A stretch of DNA of 64,000 nucleotides from Desulfuromonadaceae bacterium (GCA_028683435.1 JAQUIG010000009.1:19643-83642); one strand, 5' to 3'; positions 19,770-29,051 are shown, counted from the stretch's first letter. A program made the numbers and translations. The notes: generated by a model from the letters alone, not told the origin.

Positions 19770-19807
19770 ATAGTGATAAAATAACCGATTAGCAGGAGAA
19801 ATAACGC

Positions 19808-21172
19808 ATGTCCGGAAACAGTTCCATATCCACCGAACAATTGCGCCTGTGGGACAAGCGCCACGTCTGGCACCCGTTTACCCAGATGCAGGAATGGGAA
19901 CGCGACGAACAGATTATTATCGTAAAAGGGGAAGGGTGCTGGCTGATTGATACTGACGGAAAGCGTTACCTTGATGGTGTTGCCTCCATGTGGACAAATG
20001 TTCACGGCCACTGTCGCCGGGAGTTGAACGATGCTTTAAAGGAACAGGTTGATCGTCTTGAACATTCTACCCTTTTAGGGCTGGCCAGTGAGCAGAGCAT
20101 TATTCTGGCGGCACGACTGGCCGAAATTACACCTCTCGGGCTGGATCGTTTTTTCTATTCAGATAATGGTTCAACCGCCATGGAAGTCGCTGTCAAGATG
20201 GCTTATCAATATCAGGTTCACGGGGGGCACCCGGATCGGAGCCGCTTTATAACCTTCAGTAATGCCTATCACGGTGATACACTCGGTGCAGTGAGTGTCG
20301 GAGGGATCGGTATTTATCATACGACCTTCAAGCCGCTCATGTTTGAGACGCTTCAGGCGCCAGCACCTTACTGCTACCGTTGTGAGCTCGGCTGCAGCAG
20401 AGATTCCTGCAGTATGGAGTGTATCGATGCACTTGAAAGTCTCATGAAGGCTAATGTCGAGAAGGTTGCCGGGCTTGTGATTGAGCCGCTTCTTCAAGGT
20501 GCCGGAGGAATGATCGTCCAGCCGGCAGGGTTTTTAAGACGTGTTCGGGAGCTGTGCGACCGCTATGATATATTGATGATAGCTGATGAGGTTGCCACCG
20601 GTTTTGGTAGAACAGGGACAATGTTCGCCTGCCAGCATGAGGACGTAATTCCCGATATAATGGCGATTTCAAAGGGAATTGCCGCAGGTTATCTCCCTTT
20701 GGCGGCGACAGTGACGGGTGATAAAGTCTACTCGGCCTTTTTAGGCTCTTATGCGGAATTGAAAACTTTTTTTCATGGTCACACGTTCACCGGGAATCCG
20801 TTAGCCTGTGCCGTTGCCCTGAAAAGTCTGCAGCTCTTTGAGCAGGACAATCTGCTGGCGAAACTGCAGCCGAAAATCGCCAAGGTTAAACAAATGCTGG
20901 GCAAGATGGAGTCATTGTCTCACGTTGGCGATGTGCGGCAGTGCGGCCTTGCTGCAGGGGTTGAGCTGGTCGAGAATAAGGATACCGGCACACCATACCC
21001 GTGGGAGATGCAGATCGGGATCACAGTTTGTCTTGAAGCGCGCAAGCGTGGTGTCTTCTCCCGCCCTTTGGGAAATACGATCGTAATTTTTCCACCGCTG
21101 GTTATTTCAAACGGCGAGCTGGACATGCTGTTCGATGTGCTGCAGGAATCAATACGGGTTGTTACAGAATAG
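19808..21172 (+). CDS. bioA: Adenosylmethionine-8-amino-7-oxononanoate aminotransferase
   Basis: Makes 7,8-diaminopelargonate, the substrate of BioD. The 454-residue class III aminotransferase has the BioA-type opening WDKRHVWHPFTQMQEW, then LEHSTLLGLASE, ADEVATGFGRTGTMFACQHE and the PLP lysine in MAISKGIAAGYLPLAATV near residue 280. It is separated from bioBD by about 19 kb and lies alone after glyA. CAGGAGAAATA precedes ATG 19808. Confidence 0.94.
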   Translation: MSGNSSISTEQLRLWDKRHVWHPFTQMQEWERDEQIIIVKGEGCWLIDTDGKRYLDGVASMWTNVHGHCRRELNDALKEQVDRLEHSTLLGLASEQSIILAARLAEITPLGLDRFFYSDNGSTAMEVAVKMAYQYQVHGGHPDRSRFITFSNAYHGDTLGAVSVGGIGIYHTTFKPLMFETLQAPAPYCYRCELGCSRDSCSMECIDALESLMKANVEKVAGLVIEPLLQGAGGMIVQPAGFLRRVRELCDRYDILMIADEVATGFGRTGTMFACQHEDVIPDIMAISKGIAAGYLPLAATVTGDKVYSAFLGSYAELKTFFHGHTFTGNPLACAVALKSLQLFEQDNLLAKLQPKIAKVKQMLGKMESLSHVGDVRQCGLAAGVELVENKDTGTPYPWEMQIGITVCLEARKRGVFSRPLGNTIVIFPPLVISNGELDMLFDVLQESIRVVTE

Positions 21173-21198
21173 GCGAATCTGCCGTCCGAGGCTCCCTC

Positions 21199-22578
21199 AT
21201 GGATGATATAATTAAAATTCTGGTGATTGATGATGATGACTCCAGCCGTGAAGTTCTGGCCATGTTGCTGCAGTCGGCCGGGTATGAAGTCACTTCAGCA
21301 GCAACTGCTGAAAGTGCGCTCGACCTGATAAACCGTGAACAGTATCAGGTCATTGTTTCCGATCTGTTCCTCCCCGATAAGAGCGGCCTCGATATATTGC
21401 AGGATGTACATAGGATTTCCCCTGCCACCGAGGTTATCGTTGTTACTGGCTATGCTTCGGCTCAAACCGCCGTCAGGGCGATGAAAGAGGGGGCCTTTGA
21501 CTATATTACCAAGCCGATTGATTTTGATGAACTTAAAATGGTTGTTTCAAAGGCACTGGAGAAACAGAAGCTTCTCTCTGAAAATATCTATCTTCGCAGG
21601 CAACTCCAAGGGCGTTTTGAATTCAGCAATATTATCGGCAGCTCTCCTGCAATGAATCTGGTCTTTGAACGCATGAGCCGCATTGTAAAAACGGACTCTA
21701 CCGTTCTTGTCACGGGTGAATCAGGGACCGGGAAAGAATTGGTCGCCAGGGCGCTGCACTATAACGGCACACGCCGGGATCAACCATTTGTTGCGGTAAA
21801 CTGTAGCGCAATTCCGGAGATGTTGCTGGAAAGCGAGCTGTTCGGTCATGTCAGGGGGGCCTTTACCGGGGCTATCAAGGATAAGCCCGGTAAATTCGAG
21901 GCAGCCAATAATGGCACTATTTTTCTTGATGAAATTGGAACATTGCCGCTTCACCTGCAGGCAAAAATGTTGCGGGTTCTTCAAGAGCATGAAGTGGAGA
22001 GAGTAGGCTCCAACAAGACGGTGAAACTAAATGTCAGAGTAGTTTCCGCAACCAACTCGGATCTTGAAAATATGGTGAGACAGGGCGGATTTAGGGAAGA
22101 TCTTTACTACCGCCTGAACGTTATTCCGTTGCGCCTTCCCCCTTTGCGCGAACGCCAGCAGGACATTATGTATCTGACGACTTTTTTTTTAGAGAAACAG
22201 TGCCGTCTGATGGGGCGTCCGCCGTGCAGTATAAGCAAACAGGCGCTTGAAGCGCTGGAACAGTATTCTTGGCCCGGTAACGTGCGTGAGCTGGAAAATC
22301 TGATTGAAAGAATGGTCGCGTTGACTGATGCGGCGGTTATAACGCTAGAAGATGTTCCGGCCAAGATCATTGGTGGAAAGCCTGATAGAGAAGGGTTTGA
22401 TGTCAAAATGCCACCCCAGGGGATAGACTTGGTCGCTACAATCTCCCGGATAGAACACTCTTTAATCTTACAGGCACTGGAATCCGCAGGGGGGGTCAAG
22501 GCGAAGGCTGCTGCTCTTTTGGGGATAAATCGGACAACACTGGTTGAAAAGATAAAAAGGCTGAAAATAGAAAAATGA
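21199..22578 (+). CDS. Sigma-54-dependent response regulator (NtrC type)
   Basis: A 459-residue transcription activator in three parts. The receiver domain (1-120) has the acidic pocket at 11-14, phospho-acceptor Asp55 (VSDLFLPDKSG) and Lys in YITKPID. The AAA+ domain (about 145-385) has Walker A GESGTGKE and an intact GAFTGA loop for sigma-54 contact. The C-terminal Fis-type helix-turn-helix reads KAKAAALLGINRTTLVEKIKRL. It starts 26 bases after bioA and has no kinase gene next to it. The target genes cannot be inferred. Confidence 0.95.
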   Translation: MDDIIKILVIDDDDSSREVLAMLLQSAGYEVTSAATAESALDLINREQYQVIVSDLFLPDKSGLDILQDVHRISPATEVIVVTGYASAQTAVRAMKEGAFDYITKPIDFDELKMVVSKALEKQKLLSENIYLRRQLQGRFEFSNIIGSSPAMNLVFERMSRIVKTDSTVLVTGESGTGKELVARALHYNGTRRDQPFVAVNCSAIPEMLLESELFGHVRGAFTGAIKDKPGKFEAANNGTIFLDEIGTLPLHLQAKMLRVLQEHEVERVGSNKTVKLNVRVVSATNSDLENMVRQGGFREDLYYRLNVIPLRLPPLRERQQDIMYLTTFFLEKQCRLMGRPPCSISKQALEALEQYSWPGNVRELENLIERMVALTDAAVITLEDVPAKIIGGKPDREGFDVKMPPQGIDLVATISRIEHSLILQALESAGGVKAKAAALLGINRTTLVEKIKRLKIEK

Positions 22579-22888
22579 ATTTCTATCGGAAGACAATTAA
22601 GTTCTTACATAGACAATAAAGTTTCTCCTAAACAACAAAGTTTTTATACCTATGGTCTTTGCTGATCGCTCCGTTTCAACGTTAATCTGCAGTTATCGTT
22701 ACGACTAATTTGCGTGCTACCCTGTTCCGCCAAGCCACCAAGTGGATGTCCCCCTCTTTTAGCCTGCAAAACGAGTCCTTAAGGGTGTGATTGGGGGGTG
22801 CTATGCACTGTTTGATTAATATTTATAGTGAGTTAGCTTGGCCAGACCCTAGAGAATAACCCGGGGAACAACTTATAACTTCTCCCGT
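22579..22888. other. 310-base gap with three imperfect 20-base direct repeats
   Basis: This gap lies between the convergent ends of the sigma-54 regulator and the M23 peptidase. Starting at 22593, 22613 and 22632 are three related units of the form ACAAyAAAGTTyyT, spaced 20 and 19 bases, i.e. about two helical turns. No clear Rho-independent terminator, RNA gene or ORF is visible in the rest. Confidence 0.5.
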
Positions 22889-24205
22889 TCATTTGGAACC
22901 AATCGCCTTGACTATTTCGAGCTTGCCCGTAATGTTATTTTTTATCCAGTGCGCATCCCACCATTCGATCGGATTGACCGACTGTCCGGAGATGGTCATT
23001 TCGTAATGGAGATGATCGCCGCCGGCCATGCCGGTGGCTCCGGTATTGCCGATTACCTGTCCGCTTTCCACTGTATCGCCCGGCTTGACGCTGATCCGGC
23101 TCAGATGCCCGTAGATTGTCTGCAATCCCAGCCCGTGGTCGACAATGATGCAATTGCCATAGATGCCCAAATAGTCGGCAAAAACGACCTTACCGCGGTT
23201 GGCGGCAGGCACGTCAGCGTGCGCCTGCGAAGCCAGATCGAAGCCGAGATGGGTCTGCTGGTCTACCTCGTCCCCCTGATACAGATAGGTGCGAAACTGT
23301 GCAAAACCGCCGAGAGAGGCGGTCTTCGGCATGCGCAGAAAGGTCCCCTGCCAGAGCGGTATAGACGAACTCTTCCGGCCATAGTCGTAGATCAGTTTGA
23401 GGTCCTGCTGACGCTCGTCCCTGTTTGCCTTGAGGAATATCTCCAGCGGCGTTTTCGCTTGGGGAAACTTCCCCTTGAACTCCGCTGCAATCTTTTCGAG
23501 GAAGCTATCGGTCAGATCGATACGGTCAGTTGAAAAGTTTTTTGCAATCAGGTGGTAGTTGATGCCGCTTTGCCGCTCGTTGCCTGCCCCGTCGACCGCT
23601 ATCACCCTGGGCACGAACTTGCCGGGATCCAGATTGTAGGGAAACGAGAAGAGGCAAGCATAATTATCTCCCCCCTGCCGGTAACCCGGATAAAACTGGT
23701 CGCCGAAAACCACGCCGGTCTTTTCAACCTCTTTTGAAACGGTGTAGATTACCAGTCCCGCACCACCTTGGATAATATTATGTGCAACGCTCAATACCGC
23801 CAACTCCGGCGGCTTGTTATCCAAAGTGAAGGAATGGAGCTGGGTTGTGCTCCTGTCAGCCCCGAAACGGGTGGCGGAACCTGTTGCCGTGACCTGCAGG
23901 GTAATCACCCCCTCCTTCAGGCCGGTCTGTGCCAGGCTGAATGTTTCCGTGGCCTGACGGCTGTCGGTGGGATACTCCTTTGCCAGGACATTGACCGTCT
24001 TCTCAGCTTGTACCGCGGAAACCGACAGCTTTTTCAGAATCCCTCCCTGTGCGCCCAGCTTCAAGGTAAGCTCCCGACTGCCGGAAAGCAGACCTGTTTC
24101 AGGGTTTAACGACACCTCAGGTGCGGGGGTCCCCAGGAAATAGAACAGAATCGTTCCGAGCAGGGTGACCAGCGCGATTGCTTTAAATATTGTGATTTTT
24201 TTCAT
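22889..24205 (-). CDS. Membrane-anchored M23 (LytM) peptidase-like protein
   Basis: A 438-residue envelope protein. An N-terminal membrane anchor or signal (residues 7-25, ITIFKAIALVTLLGTILFYFLG) leads into a beta-rich extracytoplasmic region (about 30-220). The C-terminal LytM/M23 domain (about 310-425) keeps the zinc ligands in THLGFD and GDHLHYEM, so it is probably an active peptidoglycan endopeptidase. The motifs YGHLSRISVKPGDTVESGQVIGNTGATG are typical of the family. GAGGGT precedes the start. It is encoded alone on the minus strand. Confidence 0.9.
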   Translation of the reverse strand: MKKITIFKAIALVTLLGTILFYFLGTPAPEVSLNPETGLLSGSRELTLKLGAQGGILKKLSVSAVQAEKTVNVLAKEYPTDSRQATETFSLAQTGLKEGVITLQVTATGSATRFGADRSTTQLHSFTLDNKPPELAVLSVAHNIIQGGAGLVIYTVSKEVEKTGVVFGDQFYPGYRQGGDNYACLFSFPYNLDPGKFVPRVIAVDGAGNERQSGINYHLIAKNFSTDRIDLTDSFLEKIAAEFKGKFPQAKTPLEIFLKANRDERQQDLKLIYDYGRKSSSIPLWQGTFLRMPKTASLGGFAQFRTYLYQGDEVDQQTHLGFDLASQAHADVPAANRGKVVFADYLGIYGNCIIVDHGLGLQTIYGHLSRISVKPGDTVESGQVIGNTGATGMAGGDHLHYEMTISGQSVNPIEWWDAHWIKNNITGKLEIVKAIGSK

Positions 24206-24727
24206 AATTACCCTCGTAAGCTCTGTTTGTTGAATACACGTACTGCGCTTTTTGAAGGATAGTGCGATATCTTTAATATCTCACAAATGTCCGATCAATG
24301 TGTATTCCGGGGAAAGTATTCGAATTATCGGGACAGGTTGTCCTGAGGGGAGATGGTTGGTTTGGGCATTTTATGGGGACGTTGTTGATCTTTTAATTGA
24401 CAGGAATGATGACCAACAATGCAAATAATAGACTCCCCTGTGTCTTATGTCAAGGGCAGGCCTCTTTGTTGTCCCTCATAAACCGGTCTAGTGTCAGTGT
24501 GGGAGAAATTTAGCTGGCAATATCAGGGCAACTGAGCAGCGGATCATTTTCTTTTTCTTCAAGTCAGCTTTTAACCACTTAATTGTTTTGGTTTGTATTG
24601 ACTTAAATGTTTGTTCCTTATAAACGTAAGAACTCTAGATAAATTGCATCGAGATCAGGCCAAAAATAAATCAGTAATTTAAACTATTTTATTGTAATAA
24701 CTTGGTTGTATGGAGATGGAGGTTAAG
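24206..24727. other. 522-base divergent intergenic region
   Basis: It lies between the divergent M23 peptidase and TPR genes and must hold the promoters for both. I see no ORF or RNA gene. For the TPR gene, TTGACT (24598-24603) and TATAAA (24619-24624) are 15 bases apart, a short spacing, so the promoter call is weak. A small palindrome (GATAT/ATATC) occurs near 24270. Confidence 0.4.
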
Positions 24728-25180
24728 ATGGATCCGGAAACAGGCGTCATTGCCCAAAAAGAATTCGATCGGGCACAACATGAACTTGATCTGGGCAATG
24801 TTCTGGCTGCACTCGCCAGTCTTGAACGGGCACTCAGTATCTGGGATGACCCCCTCTGGCATTCCCGTTTCGGATTCTGTCTCGCCAAACAGCGCGGCCA
24901 GGTCACCCGGGCATTAGAGCTCTGCAGCAGTGCGATTGAACACGATCCTGGAAATCCCCTCCACTACCTTTACCTCGGCAAAGTCTATCTTGTCGCAGGG
25001 AATACGTATGAAGCACTTCAAGCCTTCAGGCAGGGGATGGCCTTTGGAGGTAGCCCGGAACTTGAGCAGGTGCTCAACGCCATTGGTGTCAGGAAATCTC
25101 CGGTGATACCCTTTCTTTCACGTGACAACCAACTGAATAAAGTTCTGGGGATAATTTTTGGCCGTTTGGGTTTACGATAG
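24728..25180 (+). CDS. Small TPR-repeat protein
   Basis: A 150-residue soluble protein made of about three TPR-like helical pairs (for example ALELCSSAIEHDPGNPLHYLYLGKVYLVAGNTYEALQAFRQGM). The ORF track starts at ATG 24710. GGAGG (24718-24722) is 5 bases before ATG 24728, so the later start is preferred. No signal peptide or catalytic motif is seen. It stands alone, with a hairpin terminator about 75 bases downstream. Its partners are unknown. Confidence 0.75.
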   Translation: MDPETGVIAQKEFDRAQHELDLGNVLAALASLERALSIWDDPLWHSRFGFCLAKQRGQVTRALELCSSAIEHDPGNPLHYLYLGKVYLVAGNTYEALQAFRQGMAFGGSPELEQVLNAIGVRKSPVIPFLSRDNQLNKVLGIIFGRLGLR

Positions 25181-25256
25181 AGCGCTTGCAATCGGAATGT
25201 TCGCTGCATGGTATAGGTAGGTCGAAATTGATGTACAGAGACAGCTGTAGAAAAAC

Positions 25257-25290
25257 AATAAGTGCCATTTGCATGGCACTTATTTGTTTT
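25257..25290. terminator. Bidirectional terminator between the TPR gene and tRNA-Asp
   Basis: A perfect 12-base stem (25257-25268 with 25273-25284) has a 4-base loop. On the plus strand it is followed by TGTTTTTT, and on the minus strand by TGTTTTTC, so it can stop transcripts from both the TPR gene and the tRNA. Confidence 0.8.
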
Positions 25291-25293
25291 TTA

Positions 25294-25370
25294 TGGCGGG
25301 GTTGACGGGGCTCGAACCCGCGACTTCCAGCGTGACAGGCTGGCACTCTAACCAACTGAGCTACAACCCC
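25294..25370 (-). tRNA. tRNA-Asp (GUC)
   Basis: Read on the minus strand, the 77-base gene starts GGGGTTG and ends CAACCCC-G-CCA, so CCA is encoded. The D-arm AGCTCAGTTGGTTAGAG, the anticodon stem CCAGC/GCTGG around the loop CTGTCAC (anticodon GTC) and the T-arm GGGTTCGAGCCCC are all present. GUC reads aspartate codons. Confidence 0.97.
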
Positions 25371-25397
25371 GTAACAAGTAGTCAGTTTAACTCGACA

Positions 25398-25427
25398 CTT
25401 ATGTCATAAAAGAGAGCTGTTTGTCAA
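25398..25427 (-). promoter_or_regulatory. Promoter of tRNA-Asp
   Basis: On the minus strand a perfect TTGACA (25427-25422) is followed after 18 bases by CATAAG (25403-25398), about 28 bases before the tRNA 5' end. It lies between the nrdJ stop and the tRNA, so the tRNA does not depend on nrdJ transcription. Confidence 0.65.
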
Positions 25428-25456
25428 GCGCCTTGTTGTGATATTGTGAAAAAAGT

Positions 25457-27694
25457 TTACGCACATTCGGAATAGCCACAGACATGGCAGACTGAACAGC
25501 CACCCTCGTGCTCGACGATTCCTCCGCACTCCGGGCAGGCACCGCGTTCATGCCGGGTAGATTCATTTTCAATGTCATACCCGCTATCTACCAAATGATC
25601 CTGAATCGCTTTTGCCACCGCATCAGCGCAGGAAAGTACTCGGTTGTCGCCGAAGCCGGACGGGCAGTGACAGGAGATCCCCTGCAGTTGTTTCACCACT
25701 TGTCTGGCCTGAATGCCGCTACGCCAGGCGAGTGACACCAGACGGCCGATCGCCTCGCTTTGGGAAGCGGCGCATCCGCCAGCCTTGCCCATCGTGGTGA
25801 ACAGCTCAAATAAGCCGTTTTTGTCTTCGTTGATCGTGATATAGAGCGGGCCGCAACCGGTCTGCATCTGATGGGTAGACCCTTTCAGCGCTTTTGGACG
25901 TTCCCGTTTGACCGCTTTCTTTTCCTCTTCGACCGGTGTGGCGGCAACTGCTGCCTGCTCTTCTCTTTTGCCGGTCGACAGTACCTGTTCGTCTCTGGAG
26001 CCGTCCCGATAAATGGTGACACCCTTACAACCGGTTTCGTAGGCGAGCATGTAAACTTTTTCAACATCTTCGATAGTGGCGGAATTTGTGAAATTCACCG
26101 TTTTTGACACGGCATTGTCGGTGTAAAGCTGGAAGGCGGATTGCATCTGAATGTGGTATTCGGGAGATATCTCGTGAGAAGTCACAAATACGTTGCGGAT
26201 ATCCAGCGGGATTTCGCTGATGTCATGGACGGTACCGTGCTCGGCAATTTTCTTCATGAGTTCTTCCGAGTAGAAACCACGCTCCTTTGCAATTCTCTCG
26301 AAAATCGGGTTGACCTCGATCAGCACGTTCTTGTCCATGACGGTGCGGATGTAGGAAACAGCAAAGAGCGGTTCAACACCGGAAGACGCGTTGGCTATGA
26401 TCGAGATGGTGCCTGTCGGAGCGATTGTAGTGACGGTTGCGTTTCTTTGCGGAGGCGCTCCCTTTTTGTCAAAAATAGAGCCTTTGAAGTTGGGGAACGA
26501 ACCCCGCTTTTTGCCCAGTTCCTGTGATGCCAGGTGTCCTTCGTCATTTATGAGTTTCATCACCTTCTTGCCGAGTTTTACCGCCTCGTCAGAACAGTAT
26601 GGAATCCCGAGCAGAATCAGCATGTCGGCCCACCCCATGACACCCAGACCTATTTTACGGTTGGCGTGAGTCATGTCATGAATCTGCTGCAGCGGATAGT
26701 TGTTAGCCTCGATTACGTTATCTAAAAAGTGGACTGCGTTGTAAACGGTCTCGCGCAGCTTTTTCCAGTCTACTGTGCCATCCTTGATAAAGGTACCCAG
26801 GTTGATGGAACCGAGGTTACAGGATTCATACGGCAACAGAGGTTGTTCGCCACATGGATTGGTGGATTCGATCTCACCCACCAGAGGCGTCGGATTGTCG
26901 CGGTTCAAGCGGTCGAGAAAGACGATTCCAGGCTCGCCGTTCTCCCAGGCCTGCTTGACGATACGCTGGAATACCTTGCGGGCGTTAAGTGAGCCGCAAA
27001 CCTTTTTGTCACGGGGATTAATGAGATCGTATTCCTCATCCCGTTCTACAGCCTGCATGAACTTTTCGGTAAGTCCTACAGATATGTTAAAATTATTAAG
27101 TTGTTTTTGGTCGGCTTTGCACATGATAAAATCCATCACGTTGGGGTGATCAACCCTCAAAATTGCCATGTTTGCGCCGCGCCTTGTCCCCCCCTGTTTT
27201 ATTGTTTCTGTGGCGACATCAAAAACACGCATGAATGAGAGCGGGCCGCTCGAAATGCCGGTGGTTGTACTGACGACGTCGTTGGCCGGCCTCAGACGAG
27301 AAAATGAGAAGCCGGTGCCGCCGCCGGATTTGTGAATCAGTGCAGTATATTTGACAGCGTCAAATATTTCCTCCATTGAGTCCCCCACCGGCAGGACAAA
27401 GCAGGCCGAAAGTTGCCCCAGAGGACGTCCGGCATTCATGAGCGTAGGGGAGTTGGGGAGAAATTCGAAGCTGGTCATCATCCGATAAAAAGTATCCGAT
27501 AAATCATTTACATCAGCTTTCTTGTCAAAGATTTTATCGGCTGCCGCAATTGTGTCAGCCACTCGCCGAAACATGTCGGCTGGAGTCTCAAGGACCTTGC
27601 CGGTTTCGTCACGGCGCAGGTAGCGTTTTTCCAGTACTGTGGCGGCATTTTTTGTCAGGGAGGGAGGATTGTCGGATGAGGCACTTTTTTTCAT
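25457..27694 (-). CDS. nrdJ: Adenosylcobalamin-dependent ribonucleotide reductase (class II)
   Basis: Reduces ribonucleotides to deoxyribonucleotides with a B12 radical, independent of oxygen. The 745-residue protein has FLPNSPTLMNAGRPLGQLSACF, the KSGGGTGFSFSRLRP segment, the active-site motif NPCGEQPLLPYESCNLGSINL, and a C-terminal cysteine-rich tail (CPECGG, then CSVCHVCGYSEC). The ORF track begins 36 codons upstream, but AAGGAG lies 8 bases before ATG 27694, giving MKKSASSDNPPSL. The upstream stretch contains the promoter and NrdR-like boxes, so it is not coding. No nrdR gene occurs in the window. Confidence 0.95.
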   Translation of the reverse strand: MKKSASSDNPPSLTKNAATVLEKRYLRRDETGKVLETPADMFRRVADTIAAADKIFDKKADVNDLSDTFYRMMTSFEFLPNSPTLMNAGRPLGQLSACFVLPVGDSMEEIFDAVKYTALIHKSGGGTGFSFSRLRPANDVVSTTTGISSGPLSFMRVFDVATETIKQGGTRRGANMAILRVDHPNVMDFIMCKADQKQLNNFNISVGLTEKFMQAVERDEEYDLINPRDKKVCGSLNARKVFQRIVKQAWENGEPGIVFLDRLNRDNPTPLVGEIESTNPCGEQPLLPYESCNLGSINLGTFIKDGTVDWKKLRETVYNAVHFLDNVIEANNYPLQQIHDMTHANRKIGLGVMGWADMLILLGIPYCSDEAVKLGKKVMKLINDEGHLASQELGKKRGSFPNFKGSIFDKKGAPPQRNATVTTIAPTGTISIIANASSGVEPLFAVSYIRTVMDKNVLIEVNPIFERIAKERGFYSEELMKKIAEHGTVHDISEIPLDIRNVFVTSHEISPEYHIQMQSAFQLYTDNAVSKTVNFTNSATIEDVEKVYMLAYETGCKGVTIYRDGSRDEQVLSTGKREEQAAVAATPVEEEKKAVKRERPKALKGSTHQMQTGCGPLYITINEDKNGLFELFTTMGKAGGCAASQSEAIGRLVSLAWRSGIQARQVVKQLQGISCHCPSGFGDNRVLSCADAVAKAIQDHLVDSGYDIENESTRHERGACPECGGIVEHEGGCSVCHVCGYSECA

Positions 27695-27766
27695 AATGGA
27701 ACTCCTTGTTTTATAAGCAAACTGATGAATATGACTAAATGGATGTAGTGTGTTTGAAAGCCAAAA

Positions 27767-27821
27767 CCACAATATTTTGTGGATGGAGTGGAAATAAACC
27801 ACAACATGTATGTGGTGTCAA
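27767..27821 (-). promoter_or_regulatory. nrdJ promoter with two NrdR-box-like palindromes
   Basis: On the minus strand a perfect -35 TTGACA (27821-27816) is followed after 17 bases by TTTATT (27798-27793). The palindrome CCACAACATGTATGTGG (27799-27815) fills exactly the spacer. A second, CCACAATATTTTGTGG (27767-27782), lies just downstream. Their centres are about 32 bases apart, close to three helical turns, the arrangement known for NrdR boxes upstream of nrd genes. The first box departs somewhat from the usual 16-base form. Confidence 0.78.
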
Positions 27822-27974
27822 CAAATATATTTTGTAAAAATATAACATCTTGAAAGGACTGAAAAAGCTCAATATCTATATATAATGATACGTATTTTAA
27901 TTAAAAAATAACATTAAATTTACAGTTCGGGTGAATCATGGTAGTTGTTCAGTGATTCTATAAGGAGCTCCCGG

Positions 27975-29051
27975 GTGAAAATTCTTTTTGCTGGCTGTGT
28001 TTTTTTATACTTGTTAACAATTTCACCTGCAGCCGCACAGGCTACAGCGGTGTATGATGGGACGGTGTTGACCGAAGATGCCACCTGGCGTGGTTCGGTA
28101 CTCGTCCGTGGCTCCGTTGTTGTGGTTCCTCATGCGACCTTGCGTATAGAACCGGGAACTGTGGTGCGTTTTGCGGCGTCTACTGGTCAGCAACTTCCAA
28201 ACCTGATTATTCAAGGGCGACTTCATGTCGCAGGAACCTCCGAAAGGCCGATTCTACTGACATCTGACCGTCCCATGCCGTCACGCGGATCCTGGGGTGG
28301 CATCGTCTTTCTTTCAACTGAAAAAAATAATCTGCTCGAAGGCTGCCGCATCGAGTACGCCGAGACCGGAATCGATATCCGGTTTTCCACCGTTACCTTG
28401 AAGTCCGTTTCGATTGTGCATGCGAAGACCGCTTTGCTGTCGCATGACGGGGTTGTGCAGATGACCGGCGGCACCGTTTCGGATTCAGAAACCGGCATTG
28501 AGATCTATGACAGCGAGTTTGACGGCAACGATGTGACGGTCGCCTCCTGTCGGCGCGGCTGCCTGTTGAGTAAATCTTCCGTTGTAATGGCATCGCCTAA
28601 CATTATGAATAATCAGCAAACCGGACTTGAAGCTGATGAATGTCGGATTAAGATAACCGGTGGAGAGTTTTCCGGAAATGTACTTGGAGCACTCATAAAA
28701 GGTGGAGAAGGGGATATTTTTATGTCCCGCTTCCTGCGGAACAGGCAGACAGCTCTGCATCTTCTCGGCTCCCGGGTCAAAATTCAGCGCTGCCGGTTTG
28801 CCGAAAACATTCTGGACGCGCTGCGGGTTGAAGATGGCCGGGCACTTCTCATGAATAATGCCTTTAGTTCTAATGGAGGGTTTAATTTGTTTAATGCCGG
28901 GAATGAGGTTGTCAATGCCCGGCTGAACTGGTGGGGTGGGACTGGTCTGCCGCTGGTCCGGCAAAAGATTCACGATGTGTCTCGAGACAAGAAAGCCGGT
29001 GCCGTCCAAATTCTCCCCTGGCTGAACGAACAGCCGGCGTTAATGCCGTAA
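27975..29051 (+). CDS. Secreted right-handed beta-helix protein
   Basis: A 358-residue protein with a signal peptide (MKILFAGCVFLYLLTISPAAAQA). A run of short beta-strand turns follows (about 35-330), with repeated elements such as GTVSDSETGIEIYDSEFDGNDVTV and GGEFSGNVLGALIKGGEG, typical of NosD/pectate-lyase-like parallel beta-helices. The segment NWWGG near the end is common in such proteins. The start is GTG 27975 with AAGGAG 7 bases upstream; the ORF track's TTG 27945 would add an unlikely extension before the signal peptide. No catalytic residues are recognisable, so the function is unknown. The gene is divergent from nrdJ, and the gap holds a TATAAT (27881-27886) without a good -35. Confidence 0.78.
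   Translation: MKILFAGCVFLYLLTISPAAAQATAVYDGTVLTEDATWRGSVLVRGSVVVVPHATLRIEPGTVVRFAASTGQQLPNLIIQGRLHVAGTSERPILLTSDRPMPSRGSWGGIVFLSTEKNNLLEGCRIEYAETGIDIRFSTVTLKSVSIVHAKTALLSHDGVVQMTGGTVSDSETGIEIYDSEFDGNDVTVASCRRGCLLSKSSVVMASPNIMNNQQTGLEADECRIKITGGEFSGNVLGALIKGGEGDIFMSRFLRNRQTALHLLGSRVKIQRCRFAENILDALRVEDGRALLMNNAFSSNGGFNLFNAGNEVVNARLNWWGGTGLPLVRQKIHDVSRDKKAGAVQILPWLNEQPALMP

Noticed and set aside
24515-24530. Possible sigma-54 promoter upstream of the small TPR gene
   Set aside because: TGGCAATATCAGGGCA has correct GG-to-GC spacing but matches only about 8 of 12 consensus positions and is about 200 bases from the gene.
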